Assembly (NCBI RefSeq): GCF_009932335.1 | Contig: NZ_BLJF01000002.1 | Coordinates: 124,001 to 188,000, forward strand | Source: Pseudomonas asiatica | GTDB taxonomy: Bacteria; Pseudomonadota; Gammaproteobacteria; Pseudomonadales; Pseudomonadaceae | Reading direction: 5' to 3' | Length of the DNA: 64,000 bases | In this document: positions 1 through 11,276 of the stretch, piece after piece | Numbering within the stretch: the stretch's first letter is position 1 | Layout of the letters: every line of letters starts with the position of its first letter | Notes under the pieces: model-generated | Database searches by the model: none | Told to the model about the DNA's origin: nothing | Seen by the model: the letters and a program-made list of their open reading frames with translations, nothing else | Made by a program: the position numbers and the translations under genes

Positions 1-353
1 GCCAGGATCAGCTGCCGCGCCGCCGCGTCCTCGTTATAGATATTCAGCATCCGCTGCTCGATCAGCCGTGACAGCTCGTGCCAGGTGTTGAACGCACTGC
101 TGTCGATCGGCGCGCTCAGCGCTTCCCGAAAGGCCCGGTGCACATCGGCCGTCAACGCCTCCAGCAGCGCCGGCACGCTGGCGAAGAAGTGGTACACCGA
201 CGACGGTGGTATCTGTGCGCGCTCGGCCACGCTGTAGATCGACAGGCTCGCCACCCCCAGCTCGGCCAGCAACTCGCGTGCAGCAGCCAGGATCGCCTCG
301 ATCCTGGCCTGGCTGCTGGCGCGCGGCTTGCGCGGGGTGGCAGTGCGGGTCAT
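1..353 (-). CDS. TetR-family transcriptional regulator, C-terminus cut by window edge
   Basis: The first 117 residues of a TetR-type DNA-binding repressor are visible. The helix-turn-helix lies at about residues 20-65 and includes VAERAQIPPSSVYHFFAS, the recognition-helix pattern of the family. The C-terminal ligand-binding domain lies beyond the window, so ligand and targets cannot be inferred. The ATG shares one base with the gshA stop codon (TGATG), so the gene is probably co-transcribed with and translationally coupled to gshA. Confidence 0.85.
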   Translation of the reverse strand, partial: MTRTATPRKPRASSQARIEAILAAARELLAELGVASLSIYSVAERAQIPPSSVYHFFASVPALLEALTADVHRAFREALSAPIDSSAFNTWHELSRLIEQRMLNIYNEDAAARQLIL

Positions 354-1930
354 CAGTTGCTGATCGCCAGGATGCTGGCCTGGTAGGCGCCGACGAACAG
401 GTCGAAGTCGCCGACTTCCTGCTGTTCCAGGCGCGACTGCTCGGCCAGCGAGTCGCGGGCGAGGGTTTCGAAGGCCTGCTGGCGTTCGACCGGCAGTGGC
501 TGCTCGCGGAAGGTTTCGGCGTGAATACGACTCTGGCGCAGGGCGAACTTGACGAAGCTTTCGTTATGCTCGGTCATGCGCGCCAGCACTTGGGCCGACG
601 GGGTCAGCGAGGCGTCGTCGACCTTGGCCTGCTGGGCATCCAGGGCATTGCCGTGCTCTGCACCGCCTTGCGCCTGGTCGAGCAGATCGGCCAGTGGCCG
701 GATTCGCTCGATCAGCTCGCTGGCCCAGGTCTTCAGGCCGATCGGCTGGCCATTGCGGCGCAGTTCCAGGCCCGGGCGTCGGCCTTCCTTGACCACTGTC
801 AGGAAGTTGTTGGTGCACTGGCCGCATTCGCCGTTGTCCAGTTGCGGGCTGTCTTCCAGCGCGCAGAACAGCAGGAACGCGTCGAGGAAGCGCGCCTCGG
901 TCAGGTCGATGCCCACCGGCAGGAACGGGTTGATGTCCAGGCAACGCACTTCCACGTACTGCACGCCGCGCGAGGTCAGGGCCTGGATCGGCCGCTCGCC
1001 GGTGTAGGTGACGCGCTTGGGGCGAATGTTCGAGTAGTACTCGTTTTCGATCTGCAGGATGTTGGTGTTCAGCTGTACCCACTCGCCATCCACGTGCGTG
1101 CCGACTTCGACGTAAGGCGGGTAGGGCGTGCCCACCGCCTTGCGCAGGCTGTCGGTGTAGCTGGCCAGGTTGTTGTAGCACGGCGTGAGGCCGGCCTGGG
1201 CGTTGCTCTGGTAGCCAAGGTCGCTCATGCGCAGGCTGGTGGCGTAGGGCAGGTACAGGGTTTCGGCGTCCAGCTCTTCGAGCTGGTGCGGGCGGCCACG
1301 CAGGAAGCCTTTGTCCAGGGCCGGCGAGGCGCCGAACAGGTACATCAGCAGCCAGCTGTAGCGGCGGAAATTACGGATCAGCGCGATATAGGCCGACGAC
1401 TGGTAGTCGCGGTCGCTCTCGCTGCCGCCTTCTGCGGCGCGCAGCAACGGCCACAGCGCTTCGGGCAGCGAGAAGTTGTAATGGATACCGGCGATGCACT
1501 GCATGGTGCGGCCGTAGCGCAGGGCCAGGCCCTTGCGGTAGACATGCTTGAGCTTACCGATGTTCGAGCTGCCGTACTCGGCGATCGGGATGTCCTCCTC
1601 GGCTGGCAGCGTGCAGGGCATCGACGGGCTCCACAGATATTCGTCGCCCAGCTTGCTGTAGACGAAACGGTGGGTCTCTTCGAGGCTTTCCAGCACCTTG
1701 GCCGGGTCGGGAAGGGCCGGGGTGATGAACTCCAGCAGCGACTCGGAATAATCGGTGGTGATCTGCTCGTTGGTCAGCGCCGATCCCAGGGCTTGCGGAT
1801 GCGGGGTCTGGGCCAGGCGACCTTCGTCGGTCACGCGCAGACATTCGCGCTCAATACCGTGCAGGCACTGCTTGAGCAGGGGAAGATTGGCGCCGAGCAG
1901 GCTCAGGCGGCGGTTGAGGAGGTCGCTCAA
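353..1930 (-). CDS. gshA: glutamate-cysteine ligase
   Basis: ATP-dependent joining of glutamate and cysteine, the first and rate-limiting step of glutathione synthesis in the cytosol. The 525-residue product matches the length of proteobacterial type 1 enzymes (about 520) and carries the conserved early block [20 protein letters not shown] that lines the active site. The open frame extends to a GTG at 1945, but a TTG at 1930 is preceded by AAGGA at 7-base spacing, a better ribosome site, so I chose the TTG. Its stop overlaps the downstream TetR gene. gshB is not in the window. Confidence 0.93.
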   Translation of the reverse strand: MSDLLNRRLSLLGANLPLLKQCLHGIERECLRVTDEGRLAQTPHPQALGSALTNEQITTDYSESLLEFITPALPDPAKVLESLEETHRFVYSKLGDEYLWSPSMPCTLPAEEDIPIAEYGSSNIGKLKHVYRKGLALRYGRTMQCIAGIHYNFSLPEALWPLLRAAEGGSESDRDYQSSAYIALIRNFRRYSWLLMYLFGASPALDKGFLRGRPHQLEELDAETLYLPYATSLRMSDLGYQSNAQAGLTPCYNNLASYTDSLRKAVGTPYPPYVEVGTHVDGEWVQLNTNILQIENEYYSNIRPKRVTYTGERPIQALTSRGVQYVEVRCLDINPFLPVGIDLTEARFLDAFLLFCALEDSPQLDNGECGQCTNNFLTVVKEGRRPGLELRRNGQPIGLKTWASELIERIRPLADLLDQAQGGAEHGNALDAQQAKVDDASLTPSAQVLARMTEHNESFVKFALRQSRIHAETFREQPLPVERQQAFETLARDSLAEQSRLEQQEVGDFDLFVGAYQASILAISN

Positions 1931-2083
1931 GATGTATTCCTTCACGCGTCAGTCGCCCCAATATGGGGGTAGAGATAACGGTCTACAAGGGTAGGAAGAA
2001 AGGAACTGGCGTTGTCGCCTGGTTAACGCGGATCCAGCAGTGCCAGCGCACTGCTGAAAATACCGCAGATAATGCTTGGTGAG
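1931..2083. other. intergenic region upstream of gshA
   Basis: About 150 bases between the end of the thioesterase gene and gshA. I see no convincing hairpin terminator or REP element. A promoter for gshA is expected here, but no clear sigma-70 boxes stand out. Confidence 0.4.
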
Positions 2084-2466
2084 CTAGAGAACCGCGAAGG
2101 TTCCTTGCGCTTTCGCCACCAGCTTGTCGCCCTGAACTACGTCGGCGTCGACCACCAGGGTACGCCGCCCGGCGTGCAGCACGCGGGCGGTGCACAGCAC
2201 CTCGCCGTCACTGACGGCGCGCATGTAGTTGATCTTGCACTCGATGGTGACGCTTTGCTGGTCAAAACCATGGCTGGCCGAGCAGGCCAGGCCCATGGCG
2301 ATGTCCACCAGGCTGAAGATCGCCCCGCCGTGCAGCTTCTGGCCACGGTTGCGCAAGTGTGGCTCGAGCGCCAGGGCTACCTCGGCAACACCTGTCTCCA
2401 GGCGTTGCAGGCGGCAGCCGAGGAGCTGGCTGAAGGCGCTTTCGACGTATTCGCGTGGAACGTCCA

Positions 2467-2470
<4 letters not shown>
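2084..2470 (-). CDS. PaaI-type hotdog-fold thioesterase
   Basis: A 128-residue single-domain hotdog protein. The stretch around residues 45-65 ([17 protein letters not shown]) is the family signature: the HGG turn followed by the long central helix that packs against the acyl chain. Members hydrolyse aryl- or acyl-CoA thioesters. The substrate cannot be read from sequence. The ATG overlaps the tex stop by four bases (ATGA), indicating translational coupling as the second gene of a tex operon. Confidence 0.8.
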
Positions 2471-4791
<2,321 letters not shown>

Positions 4792-5008
4792 GTAAACCAC
4801 CTGACATTTGTGAATACGGGGGTCGCCTGTGGGCCTGTCGCCCGGCGGCGCTGGATGAAAGCCGCGCATTATACCCATCGCAAACGGCTTGCGGTGATGG
4901 CGCCCGGCCAGCCGGAACTGGCGCCGGGGGAAAAATCTGCTAACAATGCTCACGCAACGTGCAGCAATGGCTACGCCATAATGCGCGGCGATATCAGAGG
5001 AGTTATTC
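4792..5008. other. divergent intergenic region between tex and ompR
   Basis: About 215 bases holding the divergent promoters of tex and ompR. A ribosome site (GAGGAG, about 4998-5003) precedes the ompR ATG. I see no REP element or clear operator. Confidence 0.45.
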
Positions 5009-5749
5009 ATGACCGGCACGCCAAACACCGCTGAAGGTGACAAGATTCTCATCGTCGACGACGACCCGGGGCTGAGCAGCCTGCTGGAACGTTTCTTCAC
5101 CAGCAAGGGCTACCGTGCCCGCGCGGTGCCCAACACCGAGCAGATGGACCGCCTGCTGCAGCGTGAGGTGTTCAACCTGGTGGTTCTCGACCTGATGCTG
5201 CCCGGCGAGGATGGCCTGTCGGCGTGCAAGCGCCTGCGCCAGCAGAACAACCAGATCCCGATCATCATGCTCACCGCCAAGGGCGACGAGCTCAGCCGTA
5301 TCAAGGGCCTGGAGCTGGGCGCTGACGACTATCTGGGCAAGCCGTTCAACCCCGACGAGCTGATGGCCCGGGTCAAGGCCGTGCTGCGCCGCCAGGCACC
5401 GAGCGTGCCGGGTGCGCCGGGTAGCGAAGACGAGTCGGTCACCTTCGGCGACTACGAGCTGTCGCTGGCCACCCGCGAACTCAAGCGTGGCGACGAAGTG
5501 CACATGCTCACTACCGGCGAGTTCGCCGTGCTCAAGGCGCTGGTGATGCACGCGCGCGAGCCGCTGACCCGCGACAAGCTGATGAACCTGGCGCGTGGCC
5601 GTGAATGGGATGCGCTGGAACGCTCCATCGACGTGCAGATCTCGCGTCTGCGCCGCATGATCGAGCCGGACCCGTCCAAGCCGCGTTATATCCAGACCGT
5701 GTGGGGCGTGGGCTACGTGTTCGTGCCGGACGGAAACGCCGGTAAATGA
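5009..5749 (+). CDS. ompR: two-component response regulator OmpR
   Basis: A 246-residue response regulator: a receiver domain (acidic pair in LIVDDDPG, phospho-acceptor Asp61 in [12 protein letters not shown], conserved Lys in [10 protein letters not shown]) followed by a winged-helix DNA-binding domain ending in [16 protein letters not shown]. The linker is long and Pro/Gly-rich (residues ~131-140). It lies 13 bases upstream of the sensor gene envZ, the standard ompR-envZ order. In enterobacteria the pair responds to osmolarity and acid; target genes in pseudomonads differ. Confidence 0.93.
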   Translation: MTGTPNTAEGDKILIVDDDPGLSSLLERFFTSKGYRARAVPNTEQMDRLLQREVFNLVVLDLMLPGEDGLSACKRLRQQNNQIPIIMLTAKGDELSRIKGLELGADDYLGKPFNPDELMARVKAVLRRQAPSVPGAPGSEDESVTFGDYELSLATRELKRGDEVHMLTTGEFAVLKALVMHAREPLTRDKLMNLARGREWDALERSIDVQISRLRRMIEPDPSKPRYIQTVWGVGYVFVPDGNAGK

Positions 5750-5762
5750 TGCCGCGCCGTCG

Positions 5763-7076
5763 ATGAAAACACCGCTCTGGTTTCCGCAAAGTTTCTTCGC
5801 CCGCACCCTGTGGCTGGTGTTGATCGTCGTCTTGTTCTCCAAGGCCTTGACCCTGGTCTACCTGCTGATGAACGAGGACGTGCTGGTCGACCGTCAGTAC
5901 AGCCACGGTGTTGCGCTGACCCTGCGCGCCTATTGGGCAGCCGACGAAGAAAACCGCGACAAGATCGCCGAAGCGGCAGGCCTTATCCGGGTCACCGGCT
6001 CGGGCGTGCCCGAGGGTGAGCAGCACTGGCCCTACAGCGAAATCTACCAACGGCAGATGCAGGCCGAGTTGGGCGAAGACACCGAGGTACGGTTGCGCAT
6101 TCATGCACCGCCGGCGTTGTGGGTCAATGCGCCAAGCCTGGGGCCGGGCTGGTTGAAGGTACCGCTGTACCCGCACCCGCTGCGTGGGCAGAAGATCTGG
6201 AACGTGCTGGGTTGGTTCCTGGCCATCGGCCTGTTGTCCACAGCTTCGGCCTGGATCTTCGTGCGCCAGCTGAACCAGCCGCTCAAGCGCCTGGTGTTCG
6301 CCGCCCGGCAACTGGGCCAGGGGCGCAGCGTGCGCCTGCCGATCAGCGATACGCCCAGCGAGATGACCGAGGTGTACAAGGCCTTCAACCAGATGGCTGA
6401 GGATGTCGAGCAGGCCGGGCGCGAGCGCGAGCTGATGCTGGCCGGAGTTTCCCACGACCTGCGCACACCGCTGACGCGCCTGCGCCTGTCGTTGTCGTTG
6501 CTGGACAGCGACAGCGAACTGAGTGACGACATGGTCCGCGATATCGAGGACATGGACGCGATCCTCGACCAGTTCCTGGCCTTTATCCGCGATGGGCGTG
6601 ACGAGCCGGTTGAGGAGGTCGACCTGGCTGACCTGGTGCGCGAAGTGGTGGCGCCGTACAACCAGCCGGAGGAACGGGTGCGGTTGTGCCTGGAGCCGAT
6701 CCCACCGTTCCCGCTGCGCCGGGTTTCGCTCAAGCGCATGCTGGGCAACCTGATCGGCAACGCCCTGCACCACGCCGGCAAAGGGGTCGAGGTGGCCGCC
6801 TATGTGTCGGGCGACGAGAGTGCGCCGTATGTGGTGCTGAGCGTACTGGACCGCGGGACGGGGATCGACGAGTCGGAGCTGGAGACCATCTTCAACCCGT
6901 TCATTCGTGGTGACCGGGCCCGGGGGGGCAAGGGCACCGGGCTGGGGCTGGCGATCGTCAAGCGGATCGCGGCGCAGCATGGCGGGAATGTGGAGTTGCG
7001 CAATCGGTCCGGGGGTGGGATCGAGGCGCGGGTACGGTTGCCTTTGGGGCTGTTGCTGCCGCGTAATGCCGTGTGA
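5763..7076 (+). CDS. envZ: osmolarity sensor histidine kinase EnvZ
   Basis: A 437-residue inner-membrane histidine kinase. The first transmembrane helix is at about residues 13-35, then a periplasmic domain of about 120 residues, a second helix near 155-178, HAMP, a dimerisation/phosphotransfer domain with His231 in AGVSHDLRTPLTRLR, and a HATPase_c domain with the N box (MLGNLIGNALHHAG) and G boxes (DRGTGID, GKGTGLGLAIVKRI). It phosphorylates OmpR, encoded immediately upstream. A REP pair follows its stop. Confidence 0.92.
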   Translation: MKTPLWFPQSFFARTLWLVLIVVLFSKALTLVYLLMNEDVLVDRQYSHGVALTLRAYWAADEENRDKIAEAAGLIRVTGSGVPEGEQHWPYSEIYQRQMQAELGEDTEVRLRIHAPPALWVNAPSLGPGWLKVPLYPHPLRGQKIWNVLGWFLAIGLLSTASAWIFVRQLNQPLKRLVFAARQLGQGRSVRLPISDTPSEMTEVYKAFNQMAEDVEQAGRERELMLAGVSHDLRTPLTRLRLSLSLLDSDSELSDDMVRDIEDMDAILDQFLAFIRDGRDEPVEEVDLADLVREVVAPYNQPEERVRLCLEPIPPFPLRRVSLKRMLGNLIGNALHHAGKGVEVAAYVSGDESAPYVVLSVLDRGTGIDESELETIFNPFIRGDRARGGKGTGLGLAIVKRIAAQHGGNVELRNRSGGGIEARVRLPLGLLLPRNAV

Positions 7077-7080
7077 TTGC

Positions 7081-7184
7081 CGGGGCCGCTTTGCGGCCCT
7101 TTCGCGACACAAGGCCGCTCCTACAGGGGGCGAGATCCCTTGTAGCAGCAGCCTTGTGCTGCGAATGGGCTGCGCAGCAGCCCC
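7081..7184. repeat. REP palindrome pair between envZ and rimK
   Basis: An inverted pair of the ACAAGGCCGCTCC(T/C)AC type of P. putida REP, flanked by GC-rich mini-palindromes (GGGGCCGCTTTGCGGCCC and GGGCTGCGCAGCAGCCCC). It lies between two converging genes, the usual REP location, and may act as a bidirectional transcription or mRNA-decay barrier. Confidence 0.85.
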
Positions 7185-7190
7185 AAAATC

Positions 7191-8096
7191 TCAGCCCTTA
7201 CCCTTGGTCCGAGTCTGATTAGGCCCGCCATTCTTCTCCAGATGCTCGATGATCATGCCGGCCACGTTCTTGCCGGTGGTCACTTCGATGCCTTCCAGCC
7301 CCGGCGACGAGTTCACCTCCATCACCAGCGGCCCGTGGTTGGAGCGCAGGATATCCACACCCGCCACACTCAAGCCCATCACCTTGGCCGCGCGAATGGC
7401 GGTCATGCGTTCTTCCGGGGTGATCTTGATCAGGCTGGCCACCCCACCGCGGTGCAGGTTGGAGCGGAATTCCCCCGGCTTGGCCTGGCGCTTCATCGAC
7501 GCGATGACCTTGTCGCCGACCACGAAGCAGCGGATATCCGCGCCACCCGCTTCCTTGATGTATTCCTGCACCATGATGTTCTGCTTCAACCCCATGAACG
7601 CCTCGATCACCGATTCGGCGGCCTTGGTGGTTTCGCACAGCACCACGCCGATGCCCTGTGTACCTTCCAGCACCTTGATCACCAGCGGGGCGCCGTTGAC
7701 CATCTGGATCAGGTCGGGGATGTCGTCCGGCGAGTGGGCGAAACCGGTAATCGGCAGGCCGATGCCGCGCCGCGACAGCAATTGCAGTGAACGCAGCTTG
7801 TCGCGGGAGCGGGCTATCGCTACCGACTCGTTGAGCGGATATACACCCATCATCTCGAACTGGCGCAGCACTGCGCAGCCATAGAAGGTCACCGATGCAC
7901 CGATGCGCGGGATCACCGCATCGAAGCCTTCCAGCGGCTTGCCGCGGTAGTGGATCTGCGGTTTGTGGCTGGCAATGTTCATGTAGGCCCGCAGGGTGTC
8001 GATCACCACCATTTCGTGGCCCCGCTGGGTACCGGCTTCGACCAGGCGGCGGGTGGAATACAGACGCGGATTGCGCGACAGCACAGCGATCTTCAT
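7191..8096 (-). CDS. rimK: ribosomal protein S6 glutamate ligase RimK
   Basis: A 301-residue ATP-grasp ligase of the RimK family that adds glutamate residues to the C-terminus of ribosomal protein S6. ATP-grasp features include [34 protein letters not shown] and the metal-binding [14 protein letters not shown]. The start is the ATG giving [12 protein letters not shown]; the open frame extends upstream only through the preceding gene. The ATG overlaps the rimB stop (ATGA), so the two are coupled. In Pseudomonas fluorescens the rimABK operon reshapes the proteome during host colonisation. Confidence 0.92.
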   Translation of the reverse strand: MKIAVLSRNPRLYSTRRLVEAGTQRGHEMVVIDTLRAYMNIASHKPQIHYRGKPLEGFDAVIPRIGASVTFYGCAVLRQFEMMGVYPLNESVAIARSRDKLRSLQLLSRRGIGLPITGFAHSPDDIPDLIQMVNGAPLVIKVLEGTQGIGVVLCETTKAAESVIEAFMGLKQNIMVQEYIKEAGGADIRCFVVGDKVIASMKRQAKPGEFRSNLHRGGVASLIKITPEERMTAIRAAKVMGLSVAGVDILRSNHGPLVMEVNSSPGLEGIEVTTGKNVAGMIIEHLEKNGGPNQTRTKGKG

Positions 8097-8575
8097 GCAG
8101 CACCTGTGGCAGTAGAAAGGGTGGCCGGGAAGGCCGGTTTGTCTTGTACGTATTTGAGGCCAGGGTTGACCACCAGCTGACCATGGATCAGGGCCTTGGA
8201 ACCCAGCAACAGGCGATAACGCATGTTCTTGCGGCAGGCCAGGGTGAACTCCACTTCCCACACACCGTCGCCCAGGGCCAGTGACGTGCGGATGACATAG
8301 CGGGTCTGGGCCTGGCCGTTGGAGCTCTTGATGGTTTTCATGGTCACCAGCGGTGCCTCGCAGCGGCGGTGGCGCAACTGCACCACCGAGCCAAGATGTG
8401 CGGTAAAGCGGACCCAGGGCTGGCCGTCGCGCTCGAACGGTTCCACTTCGGTGGCGTGCAGGCTGGAGGTGCTGGCACCGGTGTCGATCTTGGCGCGCAG
8501 CCCGGCCACTCCAAGGTCGGGCAGGGCGACCCACTCGCGCAGGCCGATCACAGTCAAATGGTCAAATGTCTTCAC
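8093..8575 (-). CDS. rimB: RimB-like retropepsin-fold (ATP-dependent zinc protease family) protein
   Basis: About 160 residues in the family once called ATP-dependent zinc protease (DUF785/RimB), a retropepsin-like aspartic protease fold. The diagnostic [14 protein letters not shown] holds the catalytic Asp-Thr-Gly, and LVTMKT and LLLGSKAL follow as in the family. In P. fluorescens RimB counteracts or trims RimK-modified S6. I chose the GTG at 8575 ([15 protein letters not shown]) because AGGG lies eight bases upstream; an ATG about 60 bases further out is an alternative. I see no candidate for rimA. Confidence 0.82.
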   Translation of the reverse strand: MKTFDHLTVIGLREWVALPDLGVAGLRAKIDTGASTSSLHATEVEPFERDGQPWVRFTAHLGSVVQLRHRRCEAPLVTMKTIKSSNGQAQTRYVIRTSLALGDGVWEVEFTLACRKNMRYRLLLGSKALIHGQLVVNPGLKYVQDKPAFPATLSTATGAA

Positions 8576-8684
8576 GAAACGCACCCTGCGGATGAGGTGG
8601 TGAACTGTAAGCACGGCGGGGATTTTTTGCATCCGATCGTTACGGTAGTACAGTTCGATGAAACACAGCGTTCGAGGTAACGGG

Positions 8685-9086
8685 ATGGCACAAAAAGCCG
8701 AAGACGACGACAAGGTCCGCCTGGACAAATGGCTGTGGGCGGCACGCTTCTACAAGACTCGCGCGCTGGCCAAGGCTGCGATCGAGAGCGGCAAGGTGCA
8801 TTGCCGGGGTGAGCGCTGCAAGCCGGGCAAGGAGCCGCGGGTGGGTGACGAGTTCGTGCTGCGCACCGGATTCGACGAGCGCACCGTGGTGGTGAAGGCT
8901 CTGTCGGTGGTGCGGCGTGGGGCGCCAGAGGCGCAGACGTTGTACGAAGAGACCGAGGACAGCGTGCGCCGGCGTGAACAGGCGGCGGAACTGCGCAAGG
9001 CCGGGGCGATGGGCGTGACCACCGATGGGCGGCCGACCAAGAAGCAGCGGCGGCAGATTCACCAGTTGCATGGGAGCTTCGAATAG
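8685..9086 (+). CDS. hslR: ribosome-associated heat shock protein Hsp15 (S4 domain)
   Basis: A 133-residue protein, the same length as E. coli Hsp15. An S4 RNA-binding domain opens at about residue 9 (VRLDKWLWAARFYKTRALAKAAIESGKV) and a basic C-terminal tail follows. Hsp15 binds free 50S subunits carrying a nascent chain and helps recycle stalled ribosomes. The ATG at 8685 has GAGG eight bases upstream; an in-frame ATG 27 bases earlier lacks one. It is transcribed divergently from rimB. Confidence 0.9.
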   Translation: MAQKAEDDDKVRLDKWLWAARFYKTRALAKAAIESGKVHCRGERCKPGKEPRVGDEFVLRTGFDERTVVVKALSVVRRGAPEAQTLYEETEDSVRRREQAAELRKAGAMGVTTDGRPTKKQRRQIHQLHGSFE

Positions 9087-9087
9087 C

Positions 9088-9274
9088 CGGGGCCGTTTTG
9101 CGGCCCATCGCCGGCAAGCCAGCTCCCACAGGTACTGCGCAAGCCCTGAAACTTGTGCAATCCCTGTGGGAGCTGGCTTGCCGGCGATGAGGCCACGGCA
9201 GCCAGCACAAGGCCTGAGGCCTGCGCCCCCCTGTAGGAGCGGCCTTGTGCCGCGATGGGCTACGCAGTAGCCCC
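9088..9274. repeat. REP pair plus a third single REP
   Basis: An inverted REP pair with core GCCGGCAAGCCAGCTCCCACAGG (arms near 9107-9132 and 9162-9188), followed by a single element of the second sequence type (CTGTAGGAGCGGCCTTGTGCCGC, from about 9231). It separates the converging hslR and PAP2 genes. Both REP types occur side by side here. Confidence 0.85.
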
Positions 9275-9280
9275 AAGGAT

Positions 9281-10075
9281 CTAGCGGGTCACCGCCAAGC
9301 GCCCGACCAACGGTAACTTGGCCGCTATCGCGAACAACGGCGCCGTCCAGCGCAGCAGCACTGCACTCCCCTTGGCCGCCAGCGGCGTATAGCAGCTCCA
9401 GCCCAACGCCAGCACCGCCATCAGCAGCCCGCCGATGTAGTCATCCTGCCCCCAGTGGGCACCGGCCACCAGGCGCGGCAACATGAACAATACCGCCAGC
9501 CCCCAGACCACCAGGTACTGCACCAGGCGGCGGCTGAACACGCTCATGAACAGCGCCCAGACCAGCAGTACCGAGGCATGATCCCCCGGGAAACTCTTGC
9601 TGGAACGGTCCTTGAGCTCCCAGGCCGCCTCCAGGTTCGGATAGTAGTCGCTGAGGTGCACCACCTCGTCGAACATCATCGACGGGCTCTTGTGCTGCCA
9701 GCCGGCTGCATCCACCCACTTGGAAAACAGCGCGCGAATCACCACTAAGAGGATTAGCGTGACCAGGAAGCCGAAAAAGGCCTGGCGCACCTGGGTTGCC
9801 TTGAACACCCAGTCACCACGGATAAGCACTGCCAGAAGGATCAGGCCGACGACGATGTCGAATGGGCGCAGGCTACCGACGGTCCAGATGTAGCGCCAGG
9901 TGGTGTTGTCGGCCAGCGGCGCATTCAGGCTGTGGAACAGCCACTCGTCGAAAGTCAGGCACAAGATCTGGCCAATGGGCCATAACCAGAAACACAGTAG
10001 AGCGATAGGAAGCAGCGTACAGGCTGCCAATGGCCCCCAGGACCACCTTGCTTGGAACAGTGGTCGATTGTCCAT
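9281..10075 (-). CDS. PAP2-superfamily membrane phosphatase
   Basis: A 264-residue integral membrane protein with about six hydrophobic segments. The acid-phosphatase motifs are visible: SFPGDHAS (motif 2, with its His) and RLVAGAHWGQDD (motif 3, with the second catalytic His and Asp), and motif 1 Lys/Arg in WELKDRSSKS. Such enzymes dephosphorylate lipid pyrophosphates or transfer phosphate to lipid A (LpxT). Motif 2 has GDH instead of the common SGH. The exact substrate cannot be decided here. Confidence 0.78.
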   Translation of the reverse strand: MDNRPLFQARWSWGPLAACTLLPIALLCFWLWPIGQILCLTFDEWLFHSLNAPLADNTTWRYIWTVGSLRPFDIVVGLILLAVLIRGDWVFKATQVRQAFFGFLVTLILLVVIRALFSKWVDAAGWQHKSPSMMFDEVVHLSDYYPNLEAAWELKDRSSKSFPGDHASVLLVWALFMSVFSRRLVQYLVVWGLAVLFMLPRLVAGAHWGQDDYIGGLLMAVLALGWSCYTPLAAKGSAVLLRWTAPLFAIAAKLPLVGRLAVTR

Positions 10076-10197
10076 AAAATACCTCTATTGCAAACAGGAA
10101 TCGGAGCGCCTTGTGAGCGCTCTGTCACGGGGTTCTCGCATGTTTTCCGACAACCCTTGTAACCATTTTGTCATCATTTTTCAGATAGCCAAAACCT

Positions 10198-11097
10198 ATG
10201 AGCGACTTGCCTGATACCGATTTCACCCAACGTTTCATCTTCGACGAGCGCGATGTGCGCGGCGAGTGGGTGTCTCTCGATGACAGCTACGCCGCGGTGC
10301 TGGCGCGTCATGAGTACCCGCAGCCGGTGCAGGCACTGCTGGGCGAGCTGATGGCCGCCACCGCCTTGCTGGTGGGGGCGCTGAAGTTCGACGGCCTGCT
10401 GATTCTGCAGGCGCGTTCCGCAGGGCCGATCCCGCTGTTGATGGTCGAATGTTCGGGTGACCGGGACATCCGTGGCATGGCCCGTTACGAAGCGGACCAG
10501 ATCCCGGCGGATGCTACCCTGTCGCAGCTGATGCCCGACGGCCACCTGACCCTGACCATCGATCCCGTCAAGGGCCAGCGCTACCAGGGCACCGTCGACC
10601 TCGACGGCGCCACCCTGTCGGAGTGCTTCACCAACTACTTCGTCCAGTCGCAACAGCTCAACACGCGCTTCTGGCTCAACGCCGAAGGCGGCAAGGCCCG
10701 TGGTCTGCTGCTGCAGCAACTGCCGCGCGATCGCCAGCCGGACGATGAAGAGCGTGAAGAAAGCTGGCAGCACGTTGTGGCATTGGCCACCACGCTCAAG
10801 GCCGATGAGTGGGCGCTGGACAACGAAACCCTGCTGCACCGCCTGTACCACGAAGATGCCGTGCGCCTGTTCGATATCCAGCCGTTGCGCTTCAACTGCA
10901 GCTGCTCTCGCGAACGTTCCGGCAATGCGCTGGTCAGTTTGGGCGAGCACGATGCCAAGGCGCTGGTGGAAGAATGCGGCGGGCAGGTGGAGATCGATTG
11001 CCAGTTCTGCAACGAGCGCTATTTCTTCGACGCCAGCGATGTGGCGCAACTGTTTGCCGGTGGCGGCACTGACGTAGCCTCAGAAACTCGTCACTGA
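10198..11097 (+). CDS. hslO: redox-regulated molecular chaperone Hsp33
   Basis: A 299-residue cytosolic holdase activated by oxidation. The C-terminal redox switch is intact: Cys234 and Cys236 (NCSCSRERS) with Cys268 and Cys271 ([10 protein letters not shown]) form the zinc-binding tetrad that becomes disulfides on oxidative and heat stress. The N-terminal domain carries the family start [20 protein letters not shown]. It stands alone, 179 bases upstream of pckA on the same strand with competing hairpins between the two. Confidence 0.93.
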   Translation: MSDLPDTDFTQRFIFDERDVRGEWVSLDDSYAAVLARHEYPQPVQALLGELMAATALLVGALKFDGLLILQARSAGPIPLLMVECSGDRDIRGMARYEADQIPADATLSQLMPDGHLTLTIDPVKGQRYQGTVDLDGATLSECFTNYFVQSQQLNTRFWLNAEGGKARGLLLQQLPRDRQPDDEEREESWQHVVALATTLKADEWALDNETLLHRLYHEDAVRLFDIQPLRFNCSCSRERSGNALVSLGEHDAKALVEECGGQVEIDCQFCNERYFFDASDVAQLFAGGGTDVASETRH

Positions 11098-11108
11098 AAC
11101 GTTTAACT

Positions 11109-11172
11109 ACAGGACAATCTCCTGTCGAATTGCGCAAAAGCGCAGTTCTGACAGGAGGGGCCTACTTTTTTT
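11109..11172 (+). promoter_or_regulatory. competing hairpins between hslO and pckA, T-run behind
   Basis: TCCTGT (11120-11125) can pair with ACAGGA upstream (11109-11114) or with ACAGGA downstream (11151-11156). The larger fold also pairs TGCGC (11131-11135) with GCGCA (11140-11144). A run of seven T follows at about 11165-11171. It could terminate hslO transcripts or attenuate read-through into pckA. A CATAAT -10-like box at 11185-11190 suggests pckA has its own promoter just after it. Confidence 0.4.
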
Positions 11173-11276
11173 GGGCGTTTCTGGCATAATCCGGCCACTT
11201 TTTTCGCTGTAGTAGTTTTTTCAAGACAACTACAAAACGTTTGGAGCACTCGGCCTCGGGCCGGATGGGGTATCTC

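Noticed and set aside
206..1972. 588-codon open frame antisense to gshA
   Set aside because: Mirror of the gshA reading frame caused by GC-rich third positions; no family resemblance and no ribosome site.
4792..5106. N-terminal extension of Tex by about 105 codons
   Set aside because: It overlaps the ompR start on the other strand, lacks Tex similarity, and the ATG at 4791 gives the standard 774-residue protein.
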